Source of the DNA: Saccharina japonica
Lineage: Eukaryota > Sar > Phaeophyceae > Laminariales > Laminariaceae
Assembly (NCBI GenBank): GCA_008828725.1
Contig: MEHQ01000099.1
Coordinates: 1 to 64,000 of the forward strand
Direction of reading: 5' to 3'
Length of the DNA: 64,000 bases
The first letter of the stretch is position 1, and every line of letters starts with the position of its first letter. The notes beneath the pieces were generated by a model. The model made no database searches. It saw only the letters and a list, made by a program, of their open reading frames with translations, and was not told the origin of the DNA. The position numbers and the translations under genes are program-made. Below, in pieces: positions 21,251 to 32,352 of the stretch.

Positions 21251-21309
21251 CTGGACAAGAAAAAAAAACACGGGATAGGAAAATGGAAAGGAGCAGGGTG
21301 AGGCAGGGT

Positions 21310-22215
21310 TTAGCAAAGGTAGCGTACGGGTATGGTGTTGGGATAGGGTAAGGTAGGGTAGGGTAGGGGAGGCCAAGGTAGGGTAGGGTAAGGGTAGGGT
21401 TAGGGATGGGTAAGGGATGGGTATAGCATGGGTACCGGTAGGGGAGCGTAGGGTAGGGTAGGCTAGGCTAGGCTAGGTAGGATAGGGAAAGGTAGGGTAG
21501 GCCAAGGTAGGGTAGGGTAAGGGGAGGGATAGGGATGGGTAAGGGATGGCTATAGCATGGGTAACGGTAGGGGAGCGTAGGGTAGGGTAGGCTAGGCTAG
21601 GTAGGATAGGATAGGGTAAGGTAGGCCAAGGTAGGGTAGGGTAAGGGTAGGGATAGGGAAGGGTAAGGGATGGCTATAGCATGGGTAACGGTAGGGGAGC
21701 GTAGGGTAGGGTAGGGCAGGATAGGGTCGGGGAGGGGAGGGCAGGGAAGGGCGGGGTAGGATACAGAAGGGTAAGGTAGAGTAGGATAGGGTACGGAAGC
21801 GTAGGGTACGGGAAGGTAGGGTAAGGAAGGGTAGGGGAGGGTAGGGTAGGGTGATGGTAGAGCAGGGTAAGGAAAGGTAAGGAAAGGGTAGGTACGGAAA
21901 GGAAGGCTAAGGATAGAGTAAGGGTAAGGGAAGATAGGGTAAGGATAGCGTGCGGGTATGGGAAATAGATAGGTGTAGTATGGACGGCAGGGAAGCATAG
22001 GGTAGGGTACGGAAGGCTAGGCTAGGGAAGGGTAGAGCAGGGTTAGGAAGGGTAAGGTCCCGTACAGATTGATAGGGCTTGATAGCGATAGGTCGGGATT
22101 GGTAGGGTAGGGTAAGGGTAAGGGTAAGGATAATATAAGGTACGGTGAGGTAAGGTAACGCAAGGCACGGAACGGACGGTAACGTAAGGATAGGCAAGGC
22201 AAGGTAAGGCAAGGC
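21310..22215 (+). repeat. GGGTA/GGGTAAGG minisatellite
   Basis: About 900 bases of GGGTAGGGTAAGG-like units. A higher-order unit of roughly 130 bases (AGGGATGGGTAAGGGATGG, then CTATAGCATGGGTAACGGTA) repeats three to four times at 21400-21720. It lies just upstream of the OASTL exon at 21250. Confidence 0.93.
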
Positions 22216-22303
22216 AACTCTGTTTTCTAACGCGTACAGCAGAAATCTACAATCACAAGGGGGCCAATACGGCAGAGAAGAGCTGTTCATAGGTACCAAC
22301 ATA

Positions 22304-22382
22304 CCACTCTGTCCCGAAATATAAGCACCATTTTTGTTGAATATTAACGAAAGGAAGGTGCTTATATTTCGGGACAGAGTGG
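22304..22382. mobile_element. Stowaway-like MITE (family B), copy 3
   Basis: TA-flanked, 79 bases. Arms CCACTCTGTCCCGAAATATA plus AGCACC are perfect inverses over about 27 bases, suggesting recent activity. Confidence 0.88.
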
Positions 22383-22399
22383 TATACCAACAGACTAAA

Positions 22400-22940
22400 C
22401 GTAGTCTATATAGACTATTCGTACGAACAATGTATCATACGACTACTGTACTGTAGTCCGCAATTACATTGGTTTCGAGTACCCGAAACCATTAGACTAC
22501 CGGTACACGTTTCCCCATGACCTACGAAGTATCGTCAGACTCGAACGTGAAACAAACCCATGCCTTGAATCGTGAAGTACTTCTTCTAAATTAACTACTG
22601 CTGTAATAGTTCGGTGCTGCGTTGCATCTTAACAAACAAAAACAAAAACGAAAAAAATGAGAAAAAAGCAAACACCATCAAGAACAGGCATGAATATAAA
22701 AGCAAAAAAAGAGGCTAAACAATACTTCTTTAGTAACACAGGTAGACACATAGAAATAAACGAAACACAACAAAACAAACAATGTAAAAGTGTGCTAGGG
22801 TAAAATATGATAACACCAACATTAGGGGGTTGCAATTCAACAATTGCGCGAAAGAGGGACGCAATGACATAATAGGGTTGTGAAAAGGCCAGCCGGCGGC
22901 CGAAGGGCGTACGTGTTGCAAGCTGTGGACACAAATATTA
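22400..22940. other. gene-free stretch, A-rich
   Basis: No exon recognised. A-rich on the plus strand from 22630 to 22780. The missing OASTL signal-peptide exon could be near here, but no convincing candidate was found. Confidence 0.4.
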
Positions 22941-23040
22941 CAGAGGACCATGGTAAATAGGACCAAGTGATGTTGGTAAAATTAAGGAAATATATAGGTG
23001 GGTACCGCAGGTCCTATTTACTATGCCCCCCTCGTAGTAG
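22941..23040. mobile_element. MITE family A, copy 3
   Basis: GAGGACCATGGTAAATAGGA and its inverse TCCTATTTACTATGCCCC frame about 100 bases. Confidence 0.75.
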
Positions 23041-23080
23041 CAGTGTTGCGTAATTGGCAATTTTGCTGGTTAGGTAACTT

Positions 23081-23110
23081 ATACTACTACTACTACTACT
23101 ACTTACTACT

Positions 23111-23208
<98 letters not shown>

Positions 23209-23210
23209 TA
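23081..23210 (+). repeat. (TAC)n microsatellite, about 42 units
   Basis: Nearly pure TAC array bordering the first copy of the 1.06-kb duplication. The second copy is bordered by a 16-unit array. Confidence 0.97.
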
Positions 23211-24266
23211 GTCGGAAATGAAAGGACCATTTGGACTTCATATTTATCCGGCATGGGGCATGGCATTATCATCGTTCGTAGCATCGAAATTTATAGCATC
23301 GTGTATAGGATGATGAATCGGCACGGACACTGGGTGTGCTGGATGTCGACGGGTAGAAAGGAAGGTTTAATGTGAAGAACACACACACACACAAACACAC
23401 CGCAGCTCGTACATATGTAGCAAGTCTCGCGGGGCGGGAGTATTGGCGGGGAGACTCTTGAAGAAGCCCCGCCCAGACGCATCGATTCGAAAACTGTACG
23501 TACGTACGTACGTACGTACGCACTCCCAAGTATACCCCGTACGTCCTCACCGCGAAAACGAATAAAAAACACACACACTAATAAACATGGATCGCCTTGC
23601 TCCAGCCTACGCATGTATATATAATAGTAGTTCTGGTTCTAGTCAACATGATGTGTCGACGGCGTATGACACAGGGACACAACCGCTTCGTAAAGAATGC
23701 CAGCCTGGTCATGCTGGGAAAAAAATAACAACGGGAGCAGTTATGTCAAAGGCGCTAATAGTGTGGAACACCGCCCATTCCTACAGCTAAGTAAGTAGGT
23801 CATCTACAGTAGATAATCTATTACGGTACGCACAGTAGATCATAGATTACGGTATGTAGGCCTTTGTGTCTACCGTAGGTTCTGTTTACTATGGTCCGCC
23901 GAAATAGTTTTGAATACCAATAATAAATTGATGGGGAGGCCAAGGGCGCACAAAAAAAAAAAAAAACAAAAAACGACACCACACACGTAGGAAGGTCAGA
24001 ATGAAAAACAAACCGGATCGCTGTGATCACAGGACGAAATGAGCAAAAACCATTTTTTTTTTCGTTTTTTGTTCCCTTTTTCAACTTGGTTTTAGAGACC
24101 CCCCCTATTTTTTTTTCGCTGGTCGGGGGGGGGGGGGGGGGTAATTAAAAAAAAGCTTGACTTATTGTTTTCTGGGATCACAACGGTCCGGTTTCTTCCC
24201 TCCAATATAGGGGGGGGGGGGGGGTGTGGTGTCGATAACTTTTTTTCTTGTGCGCCCTTGGGGAGG
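23208..24266 (+). repeat. 1.06-kb segmental duplication, copy 1
   Basis: Every landmark reappears exactly 1551 bases downstream (24759-25817), including a GTAC6 run, an AAACACACAC run and both poly(G) tracts. I saw essentially no differences by eye. Open frames inside (67-107 residues) are identical in both copies and have no recognisable family. Confidence 0.95.
23940..24261. mobile_element. TIR element CCAAGGGCGCAC (family N), copy 1
   Basis: Ends CCAAGGGCGCACAA and TTGTGCGCCCTTGG are inverted repeats continuing imperfectly through a CGACACCACAC block, with GGAGG on both sides. About 320 bases, non-coding. It is part of the duplicated segment, and an independent copy lies at 50071-50345. 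Confidence 0.75.
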
Positions 24267-24709
24267 ATTTGAAACGCTTTTTTTATTTCGTTGGCTGACC
24301 CACAACGCAAACTACGGTACCGTTGCACGAGCAAGAAAGTCTGAGTCTGTCAAATGGCAAGCATAATAATAATAATATTTTGCCCGACCGTGTGTGTTGT
24401 CCATCCGTGTACTGCTCTGCCGCTCGCTACAGTCATATACGAGTAGTATCCATCTACGTACTGCATGGCATCGAGGAAACTCGAGGAGGGCAGATTCTAG
24501 AAGCGTTTTGAGACTACGATGTACGATAAACGTCTCGTCTACTTATTAATATACCGTAGAAAGTGCTCGTAAGTACACTATTATACAGTTAGATACGATG
24601 ATAATTATTTACTCTTTGTTTAATTAAGTAGACAGAGGAGAACGTATATCATACTGTGTGCTGCTTGCTGCTGTTGGTCGTTGTTGTCGCATAGTCTTAA
24701 GGTCCATCG

Positions 24710-24758
<49 letters not shown>
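24267..24758. other. spacer between duplication copies
   Basis: Unique-looking DNA ending in a (TAC)16 array at 24711-24758. No gene recognised. Confidence 0.6.
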
Positions 24759-24759
<1 letters not shown>

Positions 24760-25817
24760 TAGTCGGAAATGAAAGGACCATTTGGACTTCATATTTATCC
24801 GGCATGGGGCATGGCATTATCATCGTTCGTAGCATCGAAATTTATAGCATCGTGTATAGGATGATGAATCGGCACGGACACTGGGTGTGCTGGATGTCGA
24901 CGGGTAGAAAGGAAGGTTTAATGTGAAGAACACACACACACACAAACACACCGCAGCTCGTACATATGTAGCAAGTCTCGCGGGGCGGGAGTATTGGCGG
25001 GGAGACTCTTGAAGAAGCCCCGCCCAGACGCATCGATTCGAAAACTGTACGTACGTACGTACGTACGTACGCACTCCCAAGTATACCCCGTACGTCCTCA
25101 CCGCGAAAACGAATAAAAAACACACACACTAATAAACATGGATCGCCTTGCTCCAGCCTACGCATGTATATATAATAGTAGTTCTGGTTCTAGTCAACAT
25201 GATGTGTCGACGGCGTATGACACAGGGACACAACCGCTTCGTAAAGAATGCCAGCCTGGTCATGCTGGGAAAAAAATAACAACGGGAGCAGTTATGTCAA
25301 AGGCGCTAATAGTGTGGAACACCGCCCATTCCTACAGCTAAGTAAGTAGGTCATCTACAGTAGATAATCTATTACGGTACGCACAGTAGATCATAGATTA
25401 CGGTATGTAGGCCTTTGTGTCTACCGTAGGTTCTGTTTACTATGGTCCGCCGAAATAGTTTTGAATACCAATAATAAATTGATGGGGAGGCCAAGGGCGC
25501 ACAAAAAAAAAAAAAAACAAAAAACGACACCACACACGTAGGAAGGTCAGAATGAAAAACAAACCGGATCGCTGTGATCACAGGACGAAATGAGCAAAAA
25601 CCATTTTTTTTTTCGTTTTTTGTTCCCTTTTTCAACTTGGTTTTAGAGACCCCCCCTATTTTTTTTTCGCTGGTCGGGGGGGGGGGGGGGGGTAATTAAA
25701 AAAAAGCTTGACTTATTGTTTTCTGGGATCACAACGGTCCGGTTTCTTCCCTCCAATATAGGGGGGGGGGGGGGGTGTGGTGTCGATAACTTTTTTTCTT
25801 GTGCGCCCTTGGGGAGG
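24759..25817 (+). repeat. 1.06-kb segmental duplication, copy 2
   Basis: Near-identical to 23208-24266. It contains a second family N element at 25491-25812. The end coincides with the right end of family N (GTGCGCCCTTGG plus GGAGG), directly abutting a family A MITE. Confidence 0.95.
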
Positions 25818-25946
25818 CCATAGTAAATAGGACGGACTTACGGTATACACAAAAACCTACCAGTATCTGATACTCGTACCTGGTATATATTTTCCCTATT
25901 TCTACTAAAAAATGTTTGGTCCTAATTACTATGGTCCCCCATAATA
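25814..25946. mobile_element. MITE family A, copy 5
   Basis: GGCCATAGTAAATAGGAC at the left and GGTCCTAATTACTATGGTCC at the right, with the interior CACAAAAACCTACC block also seen at 30963. Confidence 0.75.
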
Positions 25947-26019
25947 GTCGAGTTTTGTTTTCATATTAGACACATCGCTAGGCATTTGCACACCCTCCCC
26001 GTCGTCATATACATGCAGA

Positions 26020-26232
26020 GGACGCATTCTACGGTAGCCTGCATGCAGGTGCACCATTTCTGCCTTCTGAGGGTGGCGACTTGAGGAGATCTGCACTATT
26101 AGTAAGTCACCCAAAAACTGATTTCGGGAGGAAATTAAAAGTGCAATTAATACGTACCCGATAAACAATACCAAGTATACAACGGCAAACAAATATTGCA
26201 ACACAAGAATGAAATTGCGACGATTTTGGGTG
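26020..26232 (+). repeat. dispersed repeat D, copy 3
   Basis: GCAGGTGCACCATTTCTGCC, GGGTGGCGACTTGAGGAG, GGAGGAAATTAAAAGTGC and GCGACGATTTTGGGTG follow the same order as copies 1 and 2. A family C MITE starts where it ends, as also happens at 9660-9681. Confidence 0.65.
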
Positions 26233-26314
26233 AACCCCTTAAGAACTGGTCCCACGAATTTGGGGAAAAACTACTTGGAAATAGTGTAGGACATTTTTTT
26301 CAGTTCTGAACAGG
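26233..26314 (+). mobile_element. piggyBac-like MITE (family C), copy 3
   Basis: ACCCCTTAAGAACTGGTCCC, ATTTGGGGAAAAACTACTTG and CAGTTCTGAACAGGTTAA. TTAA is kept on the right only. Confidence 0.65.
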
Positions 26315-26319
26315 TTAAG

Positions 26320-27175
26320 GAGCCACCCCCCGGTCATCCAGAAAACGTTTCCACCAAAAAACGGTATACCTCTATCGTAGCACGCGCCAGAGGGGGTGTG
26401 CTATGTTACCCCCCGTGTGGTACGGTACAGTACAGGACCCCTAGTAAGAAACAGGAAGGCTGAACCAGGCTGGGTTTCTTGTTCGAAAGAGAGTGCCTTC
26501 TACGTCCGCCATCTGCGGCTCGTACGCCGTCGAGGGGGGGAAGACAACGTCACGGAAGGTCCGGGGAGAAGAACGGGGCGTGAGGGGGAAATAAATCCGG
26601 TCCGGAGAGGGCGAGCGGGCTGAGCCCCGTGTGGATCCAGTCCTGCGCCTGCTGACCTCCAGGGCCCTTGCCGATTTCTCCGCAGCGCTCACAGCCCGGT
26701 ACACCAATTTCGAGTGTAACGACTCTCAGGGACTTTCTTACCTTTCTTCTAAATATCACTATGGCTTTTCAGGTTTATCCTGTTTCTTGTTGGGTGTCCT
26801 GCACTACTGCTGCTGTGCACGTGATAAACGGTACTGATAGGCATTATGCCTCTGCGCCCCTCGTTCCCATTCACACCTCTTTTGGTAGCTGCAGAGAGCA
26901 TTCGCCTGGGTCCAGCCGGCCAGGTTTTATGAAAAAGCGTCTTGTGACCCAGAAATAGTATACCTACGAGTGTCTTCTGACCAGGCGTGTGTATATATAT
27001 ATCATATACTTCGTATATACATATATTTATATATATACGAGCGTATATTATACTCACAGCAGTAGTGTCTTCTGAACAGCCTTCTGAACAGTGTTCTGAA
27101 CAATGGAGAGACGGGGGCAATGGGGGGATTCTCGGCACAACATCCCTCCGAATTCCCGTCTAATAGAATACTAAT
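26320..27175. other. gene-free stretch
   Basis: Two short open frames (26396-26623 plus, 26441-26707 minus) have no recognisable motif or exon borders. AT-rich TATATA region near 26990-27055. A short CAG-CCTTCTGAA repeat at 27070-27105 recurs at 27680-27725. Confidence 0.4.
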
Positions 27176-27177
27176 AC

Positions 27178-27297
27178 TAATACGGAGAACCATAGAAAAT
27201 AGGACCAAATATAGTTGGTAAAAATGGGCAAATACTCAGGTTTTTGCGGTTACCGTAGGTCCTATTTACTAGCATTTACTATGTTCCCCCGTAATAG
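27178..27297. mobile_element. MITE family A, copy 6
   Basis: AATACGGAGAACCATAGA at the left and ATGTTCCCCCGTAATAG at the right, with GGTCCTATTTACTAGC inside. The best evidence that the inverted ends extend to TATTACGG. Confidence 0.75.
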
Positions 27298-27525
27298 CTC
27301 AAGGTATATACATAAACCATGTATCTCATACAATATATACGATGTATGATATGATACGCAGGAAGGAACCAAAACGCCTTGGTGTCTGCTGACCAGCCTT
27401 CTGCAACAGCCAACAAGGAGCGGGGGTGAGGGGGGGAAATCTCCGGAGAATGCCCCCCACAGTCCCGCCTCACATAGCATACCAGGTATACGATACATCT
27501 CATATCATATCATATGTACCTGGTA

Positions 27526-27603
27526 CCACTCTGTCCTGAAATATAAGCACCGTTTTATTGTTTTATAATGTATAAATGGTGCTTACATTTCGGGACAGAG
27601 CGG
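27526..27603. mobile_element. Stowaway-like MITE (family B), copy 4
   Basis: Seventy-eight bases, TA flanks. The left flank is TACCTGG-TA, that is half of the enriched TACCTGGTACCAGGTA palindrome. Arms CCACTCTGTCCTGAAATATA and its inverse. Confidence 0.85.
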
Positions 27604-27609
27604 TATGTG

Positions 27610-29190
27610 ATACGGAGGAGCCAAAAACGTAGTGCGTTATGACTATGTATACCTACTACTGTAGTGTAGTGTAGTGTCTGCTGGACAGCCTTCTGAACAG
27701 CCTTCTGAACAGCCTTCTGAACAAGAAGGAGCGGGGGGGATACCGGGAGATTCTCCGCACAATATCCCCCCGAATTCTCGTCTCACGTAACACATATATA
27801 CCATGCGTCTCATATCCACTGATACAAGAGGAACCATAACGCCTTGGTGAGGGGAAACCCATACCACTAAAAGGCGGTCTGAGTAGTGCGGTATGTATCC
27901 CGATATAAGGCGGTACTGGGGAATCGCACTCATCACCTGGAACAAATAAGGCGGCTTACTTCTATAAGGCGGTCATATTGATGTATCTGGCACACCACCG
28001 CCTTACTGGGGGACCCGTACTATTAATAGTATCTTTACCGACACCTGACTTTGAGATAAAAGTGTACGCTTAACCCGATGAGCAACGTTAAGGCATGCCT
28101 AATAAGGCGTGCGCCTTATTGGGTGGTCCCTCAGCTGAGGTGTGTATTAATAGCCAGTCTGTCATCAATCAGAAACACTCGAATAGCCAGAAAGTGACAC
28201 CTGTCTTGCAGCACGCGTCGGCTTGCCAATCGCATATACGTATAAGGTGGTGGTCTGTACTGCTTGCTGTGTTGCGAATGCATCCCGGGTTACGATTTGA
28301 GAACACCATTTATCCTCTACTTCCAAGAATTGTCAATTGGCACTACGAGCACATCACTACGTAAGTCTTGTCGTTTTCGCAGTAACACATCGCCACAATC
28401 TATGTACCCCGCGTGTGTTGTGTACGAACGCGGGTGGTTGCCCTTCACGCTATAACCCGTTCGTTCCATATACCCGTCGACACCCGGCACACTCAGCGTC
28501 CACGCCGATTCTTCGTCCTAATAATAGAGAGATGGAAGCTTTTTCTTTTCACGAAACCACGACAGCCAATCATAATTGATACCAGCCCGTGGTCATGGCC
28601 ACAAGACACAAGATGGCTCCGAATTTCGTGGGAGTGGAAGAATAAGAGACCCTTCGGAATCACGGAAGAATGTAGACCCACCGGAAACAGTTACATCGTA
28701 TATATATACTTGTATGCAAGTACAATTATTTGTATGCAAATACAATACAATTCGTATAATATATACGTACGTGTAACTACATGCCCAGAAAACCACAACA
28801 ATTCAACAAATAGTACTTGCATTCTATTCAGAAAACCACAAAACATATTATTTGGATTTTATGAAAAAAAAAATCGGAGGGAACTGACTCACACAAAATT
28901 CTATTAAATAGCCGGTTTCAGGCATGGGCTCCAAGAAGCGGCGCAACTTTTAGCCTCCTCTCCCTATCCCCCTCCCACACCTGTATCCAGAGCGACACAA
29001 CTTGCAAGTCACAGTTTGCAAGGCGAAACGCCGAAAACAATATATTCTCACCAGCAGAAAAAACTAGAAAATATTAGTGCAGAGTTATTATGTTTGCCAC
29101 CCGAAAATGTGCAGAAAATATGCCAAAAAACCGGACTTTATGGGCGCGTCAAGGCTTCTTTTGGTCGTATCATACTGGTTTTAGTGTAAC
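27610..29190. other. gene-free stretch
   Basis: It contains TAAGGCGGT words at 27870-28130, mixed AT-rich sequence and no exon-like frame. Open frames near 28095-28907 show no family motif. Confidence 0.45.
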
Positions 29191-29194
29191 GGGC

Positions 29195-29490
29195 GGTCAG
29201 TCAAGGGGTCAAGCAGCGGTCTCCTACTGTACAGCAGAAGCTTCTACTGTACATCAGTAGCTCCTGCTGTACAGCAGTAACTGCTACTTTACACCAATAG
29301 CTCCTACTGCACAGCAGTAGATCCTACTGCGGTAGTGTAAGGGGCGGTCAGTCAAGGGGTTAACCAGGGCCGGCTACGCGTACTGCAAAGCAACAGCTCC
29401 TACTGTACAGCAGTAGCTCCTACTAGTTGTACAGCAGCAGCTCGTACTCTATAGCAGCATCTCCTCCTGCAGTACAGCAGTAGCATCTCT
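29195..29490 (+). repeat. CTACTGTACAGCAGTAGCTC palindromic tandem repeat
   Basis: About 12 copies of a 20-base unit whose core CTACTGTACAGCAGTAG is nearly self-complementary. A longer repeat (GGGCGGTCAGTCAAGGGGT) occurs twice, at 29188 and 29341. Confidence 0.85.
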
Positions 29491-29549
29491 TCGTGTGCAG
29501 CGTACGATTATAGGCAGCACGGCCAAAAACAACAGCAACAACAGCAACA

Positions 29550-29615
29550 CCACCACCACCACCACCACCACCACCAAACACAACACCACCAACACCAACC
29601 ACAGCAATCAATCAA
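29550..29615 (+). repeat. (CAC/CAA)n trinucleotide repeat
   Basis: CAACAGCAACACCACCACC run of about 60 bases. Confidence 0.9.
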
Positions 29616-30164
29616 TGCACCGTCTTTGGGAGCAAACCATCCGAACAAAAACAAAAGTGGAAACCAAACACTTTTGCAGCTTTGGCAGTGGTGGGCTAAA
29701 AGCCCGGAGTCACCGACCTACTCGCACACCCTAAACGAGGGAACGCACACCCCGTATCATACACCTGGCATACCTGGTATTAATAGGAGCTATTGCTGGG
29801 GGACATTCAGCAGTAACCAGACTCAAATATGGTAGGAAAACATGGGGTGATACATGGTGTTCGGGTCCATCGTGCCATCTGAGTCCTACATATGCCCCCC
29901 CGTACACGGTAGGGGGGATAGCTGTCTGTTCGCGTCAAGCGTGAACACGCCTGGAACATCGAGTTTGTTTCGATACCCCTCGACGTTGCTGCCAACCACG
30001 CGGTCTGGAATCTACGAGTTACGTACAACCTGTGCGTCCAGTTTTTCGCCGCATCGTGCGTGTGAGGCATCTTCTTTTGGAAACCCTTTTGACGCGATTA
30101 CACTATATACTGAAAACAAAACAAAAAAGGTCCCACACTCGCACCTCGTGTTCCCAAAAAATGG

Positions 30165-30334
30165 TGGCGGTTCTTAACCCTTACACTATGTACGAAAAAA
30201 GGTGTCCCACATTAATTCCAAGTAGTGTGTATGTTCCAAAATAATGGTCGCAGTTCTTAACCGGTCCCATGTTTTTGGGGAACAACTACTTGGAACTCGG
30301 GTGGGAAAATTTTTGCAGTTCTGAAAGGGTTAAG
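30165..30334 (+). mobile_element. rearranged pair of family C MITEs
   Basis: One inverted half (CCACATTAATTCCAAGTAGT) is joined to a direct half (ACAACTACTTGGAACTC, CAGTTCTGAAAGGGTTAA). The ends TTCTTAACCC and GGGTTAAGG fit family C. Confidence 0.55.
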
Positions 30335-30885
30335 GGGTACTTGGCAAAAACCAAACACGCCTCGGCACTGCAAAACCTCCCCCCTCGCCAAAATATGTCT
30401 GCTGGAGACATATCAAGCGAGGCAAAACGTGCGCTGCGAAGGGTCTAGGGCCGAGTGTCCCACACCAAATCAAGTAGTTTTGGTGTCAGTCAAGGCATGT
30501 CAAGCCAAAGTTTGTGTCTCCTGACACCTGTCGGTGGAGGGGTGGGAGTGGTGTCTCCTGACAGCTGTCTAGACGTGTCAAGGCCCCATGTGTTGTTTCG
30601 GACGGTCCCTCCTTCTTCACACACATAAGAGACAGCTGGAATACCCAATACACTACGTACGGTACGACAGAGTACATAGATATATACTTCGCCGCAACTT
30701 TTGCGTCTACGGCTCGTTTAGACTCAACTTTCGAATATAGATGAGGCTTTTTTGTACCTTAGGATGTAAAACCTGAAATTTATTTCCATTACCGCAAAAA
30801 AGAAACATATACCTGGTACGGACGTAGCCATATACCCCGGACTCCATAACGGGTAATTACCGATACCCGATAAAGTTAATCCCCG
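30335..30885. other. gene-free stretch
   Basis: A short inverted pair around CTCCTGACACCTGTC and CTCCTGACAGCTGTC at 30520-30570. No exon seen. Confidence 0.4.
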
Positions 30886-30888
30886 TGC

Positions 30889-30934
<46 letters not shown>

Positions 30935-31036
30935 GGGGGGCCATGGTAAATGGAACTTACGGTACACACAAAAACCTACACATTTCCTAATTTGTAGTAA
31001 CAGCATTTGGTCCTATTTACTAGGGTCGGCCGTAAG
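30886..31036. mobile_element. (TAC)15 array followed by MITE family A, copy 7
   Basis: TAC array at 30886-30934, then GGGGGGCCATGGTAAATGGA...TTTGGTCCTATTTACTAGGG at 30932-31036. Confidence 0.7.
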
Positions 31037-31179
31037 AGTGTTGGGCACAGATAATACATACCTGTACCCTGGTATGGTATGACTTATGCTACACCGAAGT
31101 GTATCGAACTGGATATATCTACTGTACGTATCATGCAGAGGGTGTGAGGATTGAGGATTGAGGATTTACTGCCATTGGA

Positions 31180-31440
31180 CAGATCATAATCTATCTATCT
31201 ATCTATCTACTGTAGATCATCTAGTTCCTTACCCGACGTTATGACAAGTTGTGCAGGATCTGCATAGTACACAGCAGTACGGCAGCACAGATCCAACACA
31301 GGAAACATGTGCTATAAGTAGATCATTGAACACTATACGACCCCCATCAATGATGAGCTACAAGTAAGAGATCATATATCACACGTCAGGAATCTATCTG
31401 CATTGAGCAATCTAGACCATGAGTAGGCATCAACTATATG
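31180..31440 (+). repeat. module K / GATC-rich fragment
   Basis: Short TCTA array at 31190, TTGTGCAGGATCTG, ACAGATCCAACACAGGAAAC and AGATCATATATC-type words match the module at 48120-48260 and 56030-56160. Confidence 0.6.
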
Positions 31441-32088
31441 TGTCGGAGATGTGACACCCAGGGATGCGTAATACCGGTTGTACCAGGTTTTCAGAGGTTC
31501 CCAAAATCACATGCGGTGTGCGTTTCCCCCCCCCGGTTTCCAGATGTTTGCCCCCGCCCCTGATGGAAAATGCTCCCATATATTTGCGGATACCCTGTGT
31601 GTTCGCAATTTTTTTCGGTATCGGTTCTCGCGAGCGATTTCCATATTTGGCGATTTTGCGGAAATACCGGGACCGATATAACTCAAGTCTCTGCGGTATG
31701 ACACATCGCCGGTGAAACCCTCTGGATGCTCTGATTCGTGCGACGTAAGGGTAACAAGAGTGTTGTCAACCGAAAACCGAGAGTTGTTTTTTTCCTTTTT
31801 CGTCGTTTTTGGCCACAACCGAAACCGACCTTTTTGGGTCAGTTTTGCGGTGGTGCAAAACCGACCGAAACCGGAAACCGACTCGCGTTTTTTCGTCGTT
31901 TTTATCCACTGTCTCCTACGTCGAAAACGCCCTACATACCTGGATCGAAACCCCGGAAACCAACCGAGCCCGCTGGCATTTTCGACATCAAAAACCGAAA
32001 AACCGACCGAGCCATTTTCATTTTCGTTCCACAACACTGATCAGGTGCGTCATATGTATGACACGGCGGCAGTACAGCGTACCTGGTA
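31441..32088. other. gene-free stretch with AACCGAAACCGA-like words
   Basis: Overlapping open frames on both strands (31507-32143) are made by repeated ACCGAAA/CGTTTTT words. No domain recognised and no splice borders. Confidence 0.4.
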
Positions 32089-32352
32089 CAGCAGTGGGTA
32101 CCCCGATTTGAAAGCGGCCAAGATAAGAGCATTCGTGGTTTAAGAGCGGTCAAAACGGCAAGTCCCGCCTATATACTAAAAGCTATATATATATGTAATG
32201 CCCACTACAGATAAGAGCAATGTGCAGTTAAGCGCGCTTATTGTGGCTTAATTGTCACGGGGCGCTCTTCAATCGCGATATATATTGTCCAATTAAGATA
32301 GGAGCAATTTGTAGTTAAGAGCGCTTGTTTTGGATTGTCACGGGGCACTGTT

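Noticed and set aside
22730..22966. OASTL signal-peptide exon candidate (hydrophobic minus-strand frame)
   Set aside because: It overlaps a family A MITE and has no in-phase donor leaving a G before the 21250 acceptor.
23269..25635. Duplicated frames of 67-107 codons as gene copies
   Set aside because: Identical only because the DNA is duplicated. They include microsatellite-coded residues, show no known motif and overlap on opposite strands.
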